Assembly (NCBI GenBank): GCA_005406025.1
Contig: BGZK01000538.1
Coordinates: 124,001 to 188,000, forward strand
Direction: 5' to 3'
Source of the DNA: Eumeta japonica
Lineage: Eukaryota > Arthropoda > Insecta > Lepidoptera > Psychidae
Length of the DNA: 64,000 nt
A program made the position numbers and the translations under genes. Positions 28,101 to 39,400 of this stretch are shown here, in pieces. The notes beneath the pieces are model-generated. The model searched no databases, was not told the origin of the DNA, and saw only the letters and a list, made by a program, of their open reading frames with translations. Each line of letters opens with the position of its first letter. Position 1 is the first letter of the stretch.

Positions 28101-31100
28101 TTGTTTTACTTTTTTCAAAATGGTATCAAATTTATCCTTAACAGGTCGACCAAAGTGAGGTTCATCTCTGACATCATAATTACTGGACTGAAAATGCTTG
28201 AAACAGTTTTGCGCTACTCTTACCGCCACTGCATTAGATATATAAAAGTCACAATTTTTTTTCGTGACTTTTGTCGCATTTTTCCCTTTTTGTAATAAAA
28301 CTTCAAAATGTATCAAAGTTCTACATTAGATTCACTCATTTTAGTGGACAGAAAACAATAGAAAAATGGTTGGACAAGTTTTTACTTTTTATTTTTTTTT
28401 TAAATACATACCATCTATTTAATGCTATCAAAACTAGCCAGATGCATACAGCACAACCAAGGGGTTTTACTGCAACTTTTTATTTATATGAAAAAACCTT
28501 TTACCCAATTTAAAATAGTCAAACCTGGGTAAGTGAGAACTGGATAAGTGAGAAAACTCTATAAGTGAGAGTAATAGCCAGAACCCGTCATTTTAAGCTC
28601 CCAAAGCCTCTATTAACGAGAAACAGAAACCTCTGTAAGAGAGAGTTGTTTTTCCCTCATAGACCTCCGTAAGTGAGACTGCTACTTATCTTTACCTCTA
28701 TAAGCGACAGTCGAGCTTTATTTATTTATAAATACACACCTAAAAGATACACACATACAGTAACAAATAACAAAACAAATTACAAATTTAACATCTGCTA
28801 TTTTATGACTCATTCTTAACTTTCGTGGAACTTCCTACCATTGTTTTTGTATTGTTTTCTCGTCAATATTGTACTTATTCTATTTCATGGAATTAAATAA
28901 CGTTGTTATTTTATCCCATTCTTTTCGAATGGACACCTGTGCCTGTGTACCGAGAACAAACCGACGATGATTTAGTTAAGAATTATGTGAACACCTGTAA
29001 TGCTGGGAATGACAGTGAAGACGAGGCACAGATTCTGGAAACAGAAATAAAGATCATTCCAATGAAGCTAGCTTTAAATGCGTTGGAGACGGTCCTTTGA
29101 ATACGCGGCGGTTGTTGATCAAACAATATTCGACAAAATTTATGAGTTAGAGAAAAACATTCAAAATACAAAAACAGAAACCCAAACGAAATTGACGGAT
29201 TTTTTTAAGTGTAAATAAGTTCTAAATAAAATAAAATTACACAGTGCATGAATTTTTGTTTTGTTTTCGTAAGCATCTTGATACCTATCCTTATAAAGTA
29301 CTTATATGTCGAAATCTAATGAATGTAACATATACACATTATTAAAAAATATATGTTGTGCATATTATGCACATAATTTTATCATATTACATATTTACTA
29401 CATTCGTACTTGCTGTGACTTGTTATTGCTGCGTACCTCTATAAGAGAGAAACGCTACCCATGTACCTGCATTAGCGAGAAACTCGGGTTAGTGAGAAAC
29501 CTCTATAAGCGAGAATGAGATTGTGCTTCCTTGAACTCTCGCTTATCCAGGTTTGACTGTATTGTCCTGTTTTTGAAAAAATATAGTTTCTAACAGCTAA
29601 ATAGTGACAATGGAAAAAAGGAAATGTGACATGAAAATTTATACATATATTATGTTAGAGATAGGAGAAAAGAGAAACAATCTACAATGGATGTTACTTA
29701 ATTGTCTTTGTTTTGATTGATAATTTTTGACCATACATGTATATTGCATTATAAACGTATTTAGTATAGTTCTGATCACAAGCTTTCGTCAAATGCAGCT
29801 AGATGGCCCTATCAGACACATTTATGAAAAGATGGAGAGTCACCTTTGATTCTATCCCTCACAAATATCATATTTTATTTATTAAATTTTAATAACCTTT
29901 TATAATACAACTTAAAATTTGTTTTCCACATAACGTGTTTGAGTTATTTCTATAATGACAACCTGACTCTGATCATAGTGTTGAAAAATGTTTCTATTTG
30001 AAACTAGTGATGTGTTCAAGTAAGCTTCGATATATTATTCTTTTTTGTTGGACAATTGGACTACGCTTTACCATTCCAGGTGTTGTACATATCATTGCAC
30101 CGATACGACAACGGTTCGTTTTTTCCACATTCGCGCGACGCCGACCACGCGTGCGCCGGCACCGGCCGCGGCCTCGGGTACAACGTCAATATACCTTGGA
30201 ATAAGGTAACTGCTTAAATGTTGTATATATGGTCAGTTTGTGATCCAATTTGCGTTCTATTTATGATTTGTCATTTAACTATGTGGCAACAGTTAGTACT
30301 AGAAGGTGTAAATATATTTCCTATTGTTTCTTCTTGTTATCAAGTCCATATACCGCCTGTGGAAACTACCACAAAGTTCATTATATTCACCATCTCAGGA
30401 TGTTACATCAGGGTTATTATGCAAATTTTGATGATTTATTTTAAATAAAAAATTAAGTCATGGTAATGTTTAACGTATAACCAATGAATTAAAAATATTG
30501 TTCGAGGTATCTTGTCAGCCTTTTACATTCTGTTCATAGGCTTAGTAAAATTTCTAAAATCTAAATTCAAATATGCTGACTGGAGAGAGCTCTAATGAGT
30601 TTGAACTTAAGTTATTCATCTTAGTATGTTCATGTTGTAAAAGTTCTAGTAGTCCTCTCTCCTTCCATCAAATATCCTATGCCTCCTCGTTTCTGGTGGT
30701 GTGTTGCCATTGCCTTATACTTGTTTCCCTTTGAAATAATATTAAATAATAATTTTATTGTGTTGTTGACTTTTGATTGTGACATGTTTTATTGTTCAGC
30801 GCGGCATGGGCGACGCGGAGTACCTGTCGGCGTTCACTCGTGTGGTGTTGCCCATTGCTTACGAGTACAATCCCAAGTTGGTCATAATCTCGGCAGGCTT
30901 TGATGCCTGTGTTGGGGATCCTTTGGGAGGTAAGTTATTTGTCAAATTTGTTTGTTACATTGCTTAGAATTTTCAATGAGTAATGAGGTTACTATTGATT
31001 TTCTTTTTTTATGCATAACGATATAATCTATCACATTACATTTATGTTATTAATTATAGAAGTGTCATTTGTGGTTGTTGAGTTCACATTTCATGCCGTC

Positions 31101-34100
31101 TGCGTCATCAGCTGAAGTTGCGATATGACTTATCTGTGTCTGACGTGACGTTACCATTTTGATTGTTTTTGGGGTCAACTCTACATAGTTATATTTTTGG
31201 GTAAAGAAATGTTTAAATGAAATATTATATTTGTTTTTCATCAGTTGAAAAGCATTTCATATTACCAGCATATTGTAATATGTTATTCTTTTTACATGGC
31301 AACAGATAATTTTTTCTCATTCAATGAAAAATTTATTTGTCTTTAGGTTGCAAAGTTAGCCCAGAATGTTTCGGACGACTGACGCACTACATGCGCGGGC
31401 TGGCGGGCGGACGCGTCGTTTTGGCGCTGGAAGGCGGCTACAATGTGACCTCGGTGTCGTTCGCGGCCATCATGTGCAGCAAGGCGTTGCTCGATGACCC
31501 ACTGCCCCAGCTAGCGGAGCCGGCAGCCGTTTGCCATCGATCCGCCGTCGACTCTATCGACGCTGTCATCGACACTCATAAGAAGCATTGGAAGAGTCTC
31601 AGGTTCAGGGTGTCGCTGCCCGCGGACGGGGCGTTGGGGGAGCCGGCGCCGAGCCGCGGTCTCGACGCCGTCGGCTACGATGACGATGCGCTGCTCGACA
31701 GCCTTTTAAACCTGACATTAGATAATAAATCGGAGTGCAAAGGAGGCAACTGCGGCACCGACGATGAAGACGACAACGACGGTAGATTTTTTAGTCAGTT
31801 CCAGAAATTTTATAGTGTATGTTATATAGTGATCATATTAGTATTAATAATGATAGTGTTTTAAAATAACCAAAAATCGCATTACGAAAATATATTCAAA
31901 ACTTTATTGTTTATCTGATATATCTAAATAATATGGTTTGTAATAGGGATAAATTTGTTATAGCTAAAGAAACTCGAGTAACTGATAAAAAGACACAGAA
32001 CGAAATTAACGTAGCGAATTGCGAAGGCGTTGCATTTTCGACTGTGGAAGCGAGTGGAAGTAACGCGGGGATGAATTTGGGTGCGAGTGGGAGCGGTGTA
32101 GGTGAAAGTGCAGAAGTGGGTGGTACCATGACGGTAACACTAGTGGACTATCTGGCGTCGCAAATGAACGCTATAGTCAACGAGGAGATGTTCGCAGTGA
32201 TACCATTACCGTGGTGTCCGCACCTAGAAGTGCTGCAGACGCTACCCGCCGACGCGTCCTTTGCACAAGGCACTAAATGTGTTAATTGTGACCACACAGA
32301 AGAGAATTGGATTTGTTTACACTGTTACATTGTTAGTATTATCTCTAATAATAATAATAATGTAGCTATATCATTATGCAAAATATGGTCTTAGTACCAA
32401 GCTGTTTCTTTCAAAGTGATCATACATTCTCCTAAATATATAAGGCAGTTAAACTCAAATAACACGGCTGACATATTAATATGTTCTTTTAAAATTTGAT
32501 GTTTTGATGATATAAAAGAATTGAAAGATCAGTTTCAAATTGATTTAATAATGATCACTATAACCTGTGGTCATTTCAATAAAGACAGTCGTTAGTTTTT
32601 TATACGACTATGGAGAAAGCAAAAAGGAGGTTATGTGTTTCATCAGTATGTATGTATATATGTCTATGTTTATGTACCTTCACAGCTATTAAATTTATAA
32701 ACTGATCTTGATAAGCTATGAGTTAGGTTTGTCTTGGTGGGACGAGTGTCACTGGGTATATTAAAATTATAGACAGTCAAAATAGCTGATTTTTGGCATG
32801 ATATTAGTCATCTTGAAAAAATTTTTTCCAAGTGTATTGAGTGGAGTATCAAAATAAAGGGTTTTACAAGCGATCACAAAAAATACATACAATTTGTATA
32901 TTTAGAAGTAATTTTTATTCTAACAACTACTTTGATGATTCTCATTAATCTAATTAATTTCCTAATATCTTTGACCGCAAACAGTGTCTTTTTGGCCGAC
33001 TGTAAGACAGCAAAGACAGGGTTATGTTTTTCATGCATGTCTGGGTATGTATGTATTCTTTATAGCCTTAAAACATTCCAACTGCTGGATGAATATTAAT
33101 TAGTAGGGTGTCTATCGATTTGTCTAAACTATGCAATAGCTATAGGCTAGGCTTTGTTTTTTAAAAATAAAATAGTGACCGTAAAGTATAAAAAATAACA
33201 AAATTTCATATTGAGTGACATATCATTAAATAGGTCTTTCAAAGTCAAGATGACATTTTCTAGATTATTTTATAGCAATAAGCTTTTTTTTAAACAAAAA
33301 TCTGAATTATAATTTAATAATAATTAAGTAATAACAATATAACAATCAAATAAATTAATCACAATTGGTACGAGACATGGACATACCAGTATATTATTAA
33401 AACAAAATTAAAAAGCAGTAAATAAAAGATTAATTAAAAATAATAAAAAAAAAAACAACTCCATCAAAATAAATTAAAAATATGGAAACAAAATGAGGTA
33501 AAAATAATCCAATGAAATATGTAAAATATTTGCAGCCGGTGGCATTAGATTCATGTTTCCTTGCTGTGACTCTTGCTATATACATAATGAATTTTATCAT
33601 GTATCTTTTCGCAAATATTATTAATCTTCTCCCCTCATAAAACAATTTTACCAAGGAAACCAGTCATTGAAATAGGTTTTTCTGAAAAAAATAGCTTAGA
33701 ATACTTACATATAAATGTCTTACTGACAACCTTAGAACAGCTGATGTGTAGATATCGCGCCGCGCGGCCAGCTAGTGAAGCGCTTCGGACAATCGCAACC
33801 TTGCACTGATAAGAGTTCGTCACGTCGCGACGCGACCCGATCCACGCGCGCGCTTGAAGTCTGGCCAGCATTTATTAGAGTTGTGTCTTTATTATTTATA
33901 TTTTCAATGATATATTTTTGTTATAGTCATTTTGGCAAATTTGTTCTAAAAAAGAATAAGATTATGAATATTTGCGAAAAGATGCATGATACAATGCATC
34001 CTGTATATGCTTTTGACTGCAAATATTTGTTATATTTGATTAGTTGATTTTTACTTTTTACCATTTTTTTAAGCAGTCAGGTTTTTGTTAATTTTTATAT

Positions 34101-34625
34101 CATTTTCATTTGTGTTCAATTTTTTCAAATTTAATTTTTGAAAGATGAATTATAAAAAACTATAGTGTAATTTAGGTAAACATGAACATTGGTAGTATTT
34201 TATATATTATTTAGTAGATTTGTCACTGTGTAGAGCGACATATTGTCAAGGGATTCAAAATGAGCATGTCAGTTTCAGTTACAAAACTCACAGCAAAACA
34301 TGTAACATTTGCTTTAACTAACGAATTCAACCCGTAACATGCTTTTTTTTTTATATATATGACAGTTAATCAAATATATCATAGCTGTGTACAAATAAAC
34401 TTGAATGTGCAGGTGGCCTGCGCGCGCGCCGTCAACGGCCATATGCAAGAACACTGCGCGTCGAACGGGCACACGCTGCTACTGTCTTTAGCGGACTTGT
34501 CGGTTTGGTGCAACGTGTGCGACTCGTACGTCGACAACGCGCTCCTCTACGACGCCAAGAACGCGGCGCATCTCGCCAAATTCGGCGAACCTATGCCATG
34601 GAGCTACGCTACCGATGGCCAATGA
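13102..34625 (+). CDS. HDAC6: Histone deacetylase 6 (tandem deacetylase, ZnF-UBP)
   Basis: Mainly cytoplasmic zinc deacetylase of tubulin and other proteins that binds ubiquitin tails through its C-terminal finger. Coding exons: 13102-13104, 13250-13384, 15387-15476, 16205-16335, 16977-17160, 18651-18922, 20502-20694, 22386-22445 (or 22292-22351), 23870-24063, 24139-24389, 24473-24554, 24624-24894, 26406-26633, 30080-30205, 30800-30929, 31347-31781, 31964-32331, 34413-34625. Phases agree: 3,366 nt, about 1,121 aa, usual length. Domain 1 (about 90-440) has GHH (218-219), the DWDVHH zinc ligands (256, 258), Asp 349 and the Tyr of EGGY (388). Domain 2 (about 505-850) has GHH (644-645), DWDVHH (682, 684), SAGFD (775) and EGGY (815). 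Both look catalytic. The finger (about 1,010-1,115) has CPHLEVL, C..C, WICLHC and NGHM. The N-terminus is Lys-rich (KKRAQQKKK). Confidence 0.95.
19500..19735. other. Imperfect palindromic segment in HDAC6 intron
   Basis: GATGCATCATG near 19618 recurs inverted as CATGATGCATC near 19660 in a GC-richer patch. The short open frame across it matches nothing. Possibly a small MITE remnant; no boundaries were found. Confidence 0.25.
21690..21850 (-). repeat. Fragment of a lepidopteran dispersed repeat
   Basis: On the minus strand it reads GTCCCCAACCCACATTGTGC, a phrase I associate with the 3' region of insect LINE-like repeats. It lies in HDAC6 intron 7. The assignment is from memory. Confidence 0.3.
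22292..22351 (+). CDS. HDAC6: HDAC6 alternative exon 8a
   Basis: A 60-nt, 20-codon, phase-0 exon flanked by AG (22290-22291) and GT (22352-22353). It encodes [20 protein letters not shown], which fits between exon 7 (ends AHE) and exon 9 (starts GEMEV). It matches exon 8b at 42 of 60 nt and 12 of 20 residues, and retains the zinc-binding Asp of AGYD. Its GCPE end looks closer to the general HDAC6 pattern than 8b does. The acceptor is weak: the run before it is GC-rich (a GGC repeat) rather than pyrimidine-rich. It could be a regulated alternative exon or a copy losing its function. Confidence 0.7.
22386..22445 (+). CDS. HDAC6: HDAC6 exon 8b (strong splice signals)
   Basis: 60-nt, phase-0 exon encoding [20 protein letters not shown]. 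It has an excellent pyrimidine tract and TTGCAG acceptor, and a GTTTGT donor. It is likely the default version. It lies 34 nt after exon 8a, too short for a spliceosomal intron, so the two should be mutually exclusive. Confidence 0.8.
22999..23067 (+). repeat. Three tandem 23-bp units
   Basis: Three head-to-tail copies of GCTGCGGCAAAATTACAATG plus AAC, with one to three substitutions each, followed by a partial fourth unit. A minisatellite in HDAC6 intron 8. Confidence 0.85.
23303..23362. repeat. Perfect 29-bp palindrome with 2-nt spacer
   Basis: The left arm 23303-23331 (begins AACACTAACTGTTATTTC) is exactly complementary to 23334-23362, separated by GA. It sits in HDAC6 intron 8. It could be a recent fold-back duplication, a tiny palindromic element, or an assembly fold. 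Confidence 0.9.
25479..25997. mobile_element. Pogo/Tigger-like MITE
   Basis: About 519 bp flanked by TA on each side. The left end CAGTTAACTATCC and the right end (reverse complement CAGTAAACTTCCG) are similar. Inside both ends are repeats of TTATCC-GAA type, as in Tigger-like MITEs. No transposase remains. Located in HDAC6 intron 12. Confidence 0.6.
26010..26090 (+). repeat. tRNA-like SINE head fragment
   Basis: AGTTAGAATGCCCGACTGCG followed by GCGAGTTCAAGCC resembles tRNA A- and B-box spacing in a SINE head. No cloverleaf could be built, so it is not called as a tRNA. It abuts the right end of the preceding MITE. Confidence 0.3.
26800..28316 (-). mobile_element. Decayed mariner transposon
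   Basis: The minus strand encodes a broken mariner-type transposase. 28316-27960 gives the N-terminal helix-turn-helix half (phrases such as [31 protein letters not shown]). 27388-26810 gives the catalytic half ([19 protein letters not shown] with a DDD/E-type Asp, and a damaged HPP block). Stops and frameshifts are frequent and the terminal repeats are not recognisable, so it is dead. A 0.5-kb insertion splits it. In HDAC6 intron 13. Confidence 0.85.
27413..27940. mobile_element. Insertion inside the mariner relic
   Basis: This segment interrupts the mariner reading frame, whose homology stops near 27955 and resumes near 27390. It carries inverted ACGTGACAACG (27414-27424) and CGTTGTCACGT (27880-27890). 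A second pair is TTATAAATTGGTTTGCC near 27427 and GGCAACCAATTTTTTATAAA near 27919. A phrase of about 18 bp (GAAAGGCACGCGTCCCTTCC-like) occurs twice inside. No coding capacity; an unclassified non-autonomous element. Confidence 0.55.
28516..29559 (+). mobile_element. Tigger/pogo deletion derivative
   Basis: The ends are GTCAAACCTGGGTAAGTGAG and the inverse CTCGCTTATCCAGGTTTGAC, followed by TA, typical of pogo/Tigger elements. Between them are about twelve subterminal copies of (A/G)TAAG(T/C)GAGA-type motifs. A frame at 28903-29100 gives an acidic tail and ETVL-type ending like the C-terminus of CENP-B/jerky-type transposases. The DNA-binding and catalytic regions are gone. In HDAC6 intron 13 next to the mariner relic. 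Confidence 0.75.
32585..33135 (+). repeat. Two diverged copies of a dispersed repeat
   Basis: Two related stretches about 400 bp apart in HDAC6 intron 17. Each has GACT(A/G)T, GCAAA..AGG, GGTTATGT(G/T)TTTCAT, then a TGTATGTAT tract and a CTATTxAxGCTATAGGC/AGCTATGAGTTAGG end. Common in lepidopteran noncoding DNA to my knowledge. No coding content. Confidence 0.4.
33740..33865. other. GC/CpG-rich island in HDAC6 intron 17
   Basis: About 120 bp with many CG dinucleotides (GATATCGCGCCGCGCGGCC, CACGTCGCGACGCGACCCG) in a strongly AT-rich intron. Open frames exist on both strands but match nothing. It could be an internal promoter, an unrecognised exon, or part of a repeat. Confidence 0.35.
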
Positions 34626-35112
34626 TCCCTGTAGCCTATAACCGAAAGAAATTGGATATACAACACTCATAAATTCCAATATGATTAGATAATTAGATAA
34701 TATTTGAATGGTACTATTTTAAATATGAAGATGTATAATTGTATTTTTTTTGATGAGGTCAGTTTATATTTCAAAGCTATATTTTGTTGCATGATCTCAC
34801 ATTACAACAATTTGCTTTGTTTACAGCATTTGAGGTTTAGTTGAAGATTATATGCTACTATTAATTCCTTATATACTTTTCTTATCTCGACAATTAATAT
34901 TATGTGATTGCATACAACAATAGTAGAAATAATTTTGTAAATGTAATCTATACAGGGTGTAATGGACGGTGGGGCAAATACTGAAATTCTAAATACAGAC
35001 TACTATTTTATATATCTGATCAGTATTCTTTATTCCCGGAAACGCAATTCTAAAATTTTGATGTGATTATCACGCAATGTAACGCAAACGCGCTGTGTGT
35101 AGCAATACGCAT

Positions 35113-36223
35113 CACGGGTGTTACGAATATTCACATTAATTCAGACATCTGCATCCGCATTCACATCTGCATCAATCAATGCGGAGTTTTTACGGATGCA
35201 GATTCACATCAACAAGTAACTACATGTAAAGAAAGTGGGCGGAGCCAGAGTGGTACGTGCTTCGCGTTTGTTTTGGTAATTGCTAACTTCATTCGGTAAC
35301 TGATGACTAGGAAGGCGCACATTGGTAACAAGATCCTACAGGTTTTGTTTGTTGTGTTTTTTTTCATTGTCAATAAATTATAGTTACAGTGAATGTTTAC
35401 TGTGTACTTTATAGTTTTTTGCGTGTTTAATGAATATTTTGATATAAATATTTAAGTGAAATGTCGCCACAAATAAAAAGCAGTATCTGGACTTATTTTA
35501 CAATAGACAAAAATGATCCGAAGAAGTCGGAGTGTAAGATATGTAATAAAAGTTACTTGCGGAAGGGACGCACTACTACTTCTATGAAAAATCACCTGAA
35601 ATCAATACACCCGGAGGAGTTTTGTTTATTCCAAAGTGCGAATAAAGAAAAGGAATTGAAGAAAAAAAATGATGAAGCAGGTATGTGTCGAAAATATCGG
35701 AATATCGGATTTACAGTCATGTTTTACAAATTTAGATACGGTTAGATAAATTAATTTAGTTTTATTAAAAAATTGCTGTTTTCATTTCAAATCATGATAA
35801 TTATACTTAGTGCTAAAAGGGCCAATATCTATAATCCTTCCTTACTTTATTATATTGTAGTGTGACTAAAATATATTGTTGTTATTGGTCACATGATTTT
35901 ATGTTATTTTCGATATTAAATTAAAAATAAAAAAATGATATTAGTGAAAATATTCACTTCTTAAGTTTTTTTAGCACTAAGAAAAATCCAAATTATGTTT
36001 AAAATGAAATTTGAAAGCGCACACCACATTTTTTATTTTTTAAAATTTCAATTATAATGCGTATTATTTACTTTGTTTTTTTTACAATTTACATTTACAT
36101 TTAAATAATTATCCTTTTAAAATCCCAAAATCCGCATCCGCATCCGCGGATGTGAACTTCTAATAATCCGCATCTGCATCTGCATCCGCGGATGTCTAAA
36201 TTTTTGCATCCGTAACAACACTA
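35113..36223 (+). mobile_element. Non-autonomous hAT element with perfect 8-bp TSD
   Basis: 1,111 bp bounded by identical ATACGCAT copies (35105-35112 and 36224-36231), the 8-bp duplication expected of hAT. The ends share GTTACGGAT/GTTACGAAT and dense GCATCCGCATCTGCATC-type subterminal repeats. One frame from 35461 encodes only a BED-type zinc finger (C..C then H....H: SECKICNKS, MKNHLKSIHP) and runs to a donor-like AGGTATGTG at 35680. The dimerisation/catalytic part is deleted. Confidence 0.85.
35461..35745 (+). pseudogene. BED zinc-finger remnant of hAT transposase
   Basis: Encodes a start Met, a W..Y....D aromatic frame, CxxC and HxxxxxH spacing typical of BED fingers (DNA binding by hAT transposases and ZBED proteins), then a Lys-rich stretch. 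The downstream transposase is missing within this element. It may still be transcribed, but no function is claimed. Confidence 0.7.
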
Positions 36224-36469
36224 ATACGCATCCACGTACGCACCTGAGCGTTGATTATTGTATCGCGCGTTAAATTGCTGTTTGTTGAAATTGTGTTTTT
36301 TTTTTTTGCATAGGATGGTTTGTTTGCTTAGTATAAACAATTTTATTTAAAAAAAATAGGGAAAATTTTGAAAATTTCCGGAGAAAAATTCCAGTGCCTA
36401 TGGTTTCAGAATCATGGTCTGAAGCCACCATTTCATTATTTGCCCCGACCGTCCCTTACATCCTGTATA

Positions 36470-39400
36470 AGGTCTTAAAACTGTGACTCATTTTTCTTGT
36501 ATTATCATTCCAATGTATAGATGATCATAAGGAACTGAACTATAAAAAAGAGATATAAAATCAACAAATATTTGTATGTTTCCATGTTTAAATAGATTTT
36601 TATTAAACCAGTACTGTGAAAATCAAAAAAAAAAAATTTTTATTTTCGTATTAGTCACAGTAAAATTATTATTTATAATATGGCAATTTTGGAACTGTCC
36701 TAGTTTATGTTTTTGTTTATATATGCCTAATTATTTCTAGTTTTCTCTTTCTTACATGTTTTCATGAACAAAAAAACATTTGACTATGTTACAAACAAAT
36801 ATATATATTTTACCCAAAAAGAAAGCAATCAACTAAATAAATGCTATTAAGTTGTATGCCATAAAACAATTCGCATATCTTACAAGTAATGAGGCAAAAA
36901 TATAATTTTCTTTTTTGGCTTATTCTTCAGTATTTATTGAATTATGATGAAATAACATTCAACTCTTCTAATCAAACACAGTATAACCGAGTGGAGTTTG
37001 TTGCATATTTACATTTATCCTGTCAATTGATTCTAATAAAAAATATTGTTATTTGTTTAGATTGTATACAATTAAATTTGATCTTTTATATCTTTGTCAG
37101 ATGCTAACATGTTATTAACTGTTGTAAATTATTAAAAAATTGAAATTTTGTGCATATAATGTAAACATGTTTATAATGTAATTAAGAGAAATAGAAGTTT
37201 TAAATTTAGACTGAGTTAATAATTGGCATATCAACATGTATTAGATGTACAATTAAATATGCACAATAGCCATAATTATGTACATATCAATCAAATATAT
37301 TTGGTAACAGAATGCATTGTGGTATCTATTTATGTAGCACAATATAGTATTTTTTTTTACAAATTACATGTATCAATGTGTATACTAGATTGAAGAAGTT
37401 ATATATTTGCTACTAGAATATTGACAATAATAAAATAATAATACTGTTAATTTTGTAATAAAAAGAAAAAAACAAATGTAACTCCAATAGTTTTATATTA
37501 CTTTAGGAATTAATATAAAAATATCATGGGACGTATAATACTGAAGTGCACTGACAGGATGTACAGCTTGTATTAATCCAACACATTAGTAAGTTATATT
37601 GATTCAACGCATTAGTAAATTAACTATTATTTATTAATAGCTTTTCTTGTAAATACATTTGTTAGTTTTATTGTATTAATTTATTTTAATAAATAAAGCT
37701 ACATTACATTTTATAATTGGCGGTGATGTTTGTGCCAAATGTTAAAGTTAACTGCAATTACATTTTAACACAAATTCGTTCTTGTTTTATTTTAATCTAA
37801 CAGTTTGTAATTTTTGTATAAAACTCGATTTGTATTAAATTACAAGTAATTGAATCGAGGGTTTGTGACAAATAGAATTATCACATTCATGATAATATTT
37901 TTGTTAATTTTGATAAGATTTAAGTAGAATACCTTAAAATGAGATTCTTTAACTACTTGCCTTAGGATTTATGCATGTGTGTAAATGAGTTAATTTTTAT
38001 CTTAAGTATGTGGGATATTGACTAAAGCAAGGTACCTTATAAATATTAGCCCTTCAAATATTTGACTAATTATTTTTACTGATTTGATATTTGTGTTGGA
38101 GAAATGAAATTGACAAAATAAATCAGGTATATTTTAGTTTAATATCAAAGAATAAATTTAAATGACATCAGTTTCAAAGGTAGATATAAAAAAAGAATAA
38201 ATGGCACATACAGAAATGGCTTCTATAAATAGAAATATGAAGCAAAATATAAATAAAAAAAAATAATTGTAATAAGAAAAAGTTAATCTAAAACTATAAT
38301 ACTGTATATATAACAAAATAAAAAAGAAAAGTATACAAGTATAGGTTTTGTATAAAAGACAAAAGGTAATTTTTACTCAATATGCATTATTTACTTCTTT
38401 AAAATCTAAACAATAATTATTACACAATTTCATTCATACTTTGTTTTTAAATGAAAAACTGCCAATTCCTTTTTAAAATCAGTAAGCGTGTTTCTCTACA
38501 TGAAAGAGAAATATTTGAATACTAGATTAAAAAGCAGCCATAATAAGTGTGTTAATAGCTAATGTCTCAATGAAAAAAGGCAATATTACATTATCGTATC
38601 ATACTGAAAAGAAACTTGAAAATTTGGAAGTTTGAAAAGTTTTTTGTTTAATCGATACTGTTACATCTTGCTTTAGTTGTTTTATTTGGAAAATTTATAT
38701 ATTTTTCAATTTGACCTGCTGCATTAATTAAAAAGAAAAAAATATTGAGATATAGCTAGGTATAGGACTGACCTTGACATTGTCTTCTGAAACAGGTAGT
38801 TTCAAAAAAAAAAAAAAAATCATTTCTTTTCTATATAGCTTAAACTTTAGCTTAAGGTAGTCGATTTTAAAGCAAAATTTAAAATTGATACATGCAGTAA
38901 TTGTCATATGTAAAGAACATATAATGTACAGCCACTTCATATGCAAAAATTTAGATTACTTGTCTTTTTGCTTTTATATATTAGTAGCGATTCAATACAT
39001 TTCATTGATTAAATATGTGATTTTTTTTAAATATTCTGGGTAACATTTAAAAGATCACAATCCCATTATGACACTACTAAAAAAACAAAAACTGCATTTG
39101 AGGGGTTGACAAACAAAAGCAGACAAATCAGTGCAAATCCATTTTTTTTTGTATAAATTCATTCCTTATTCTAAAATCTGTAGATGGTGGTACATTTTGA
39201 ACTAAGTGCAAATCTCCTAAAATTAACATCAATGTCTTATTTTTCAATCAAAAAACATATTAATAAGGAATATGTGAAAATTGTTCGACTTGTCTGCTTT
39301 TGTTCTCTTCAGCTCGTCATTTGTATTTAGTCATTACAACTTAATAACATAAATTTTAAAGTTGAAAGCTACAGTACTTTTTATTGTATTTCAAAAGAGC

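Larger units (their letters stand above)
34951..36467. mobile_element. TIR element (about 0.4 kb) carrying a hAT insertion
   Basis: The left end TACAGGGTGTAATGGACGGT and the right end (reverse complement TACAGGATGTAAGGGACGGT) extend in similarity for about 35 bp (GGGCAAATA.TGAAAT). TA on both outer sides could be the target duplication. Without the nested hAT element it is about 400 bp and non-coding. It lies 0.3 kb after the HDAC6 stop. Confidence 0.7.
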
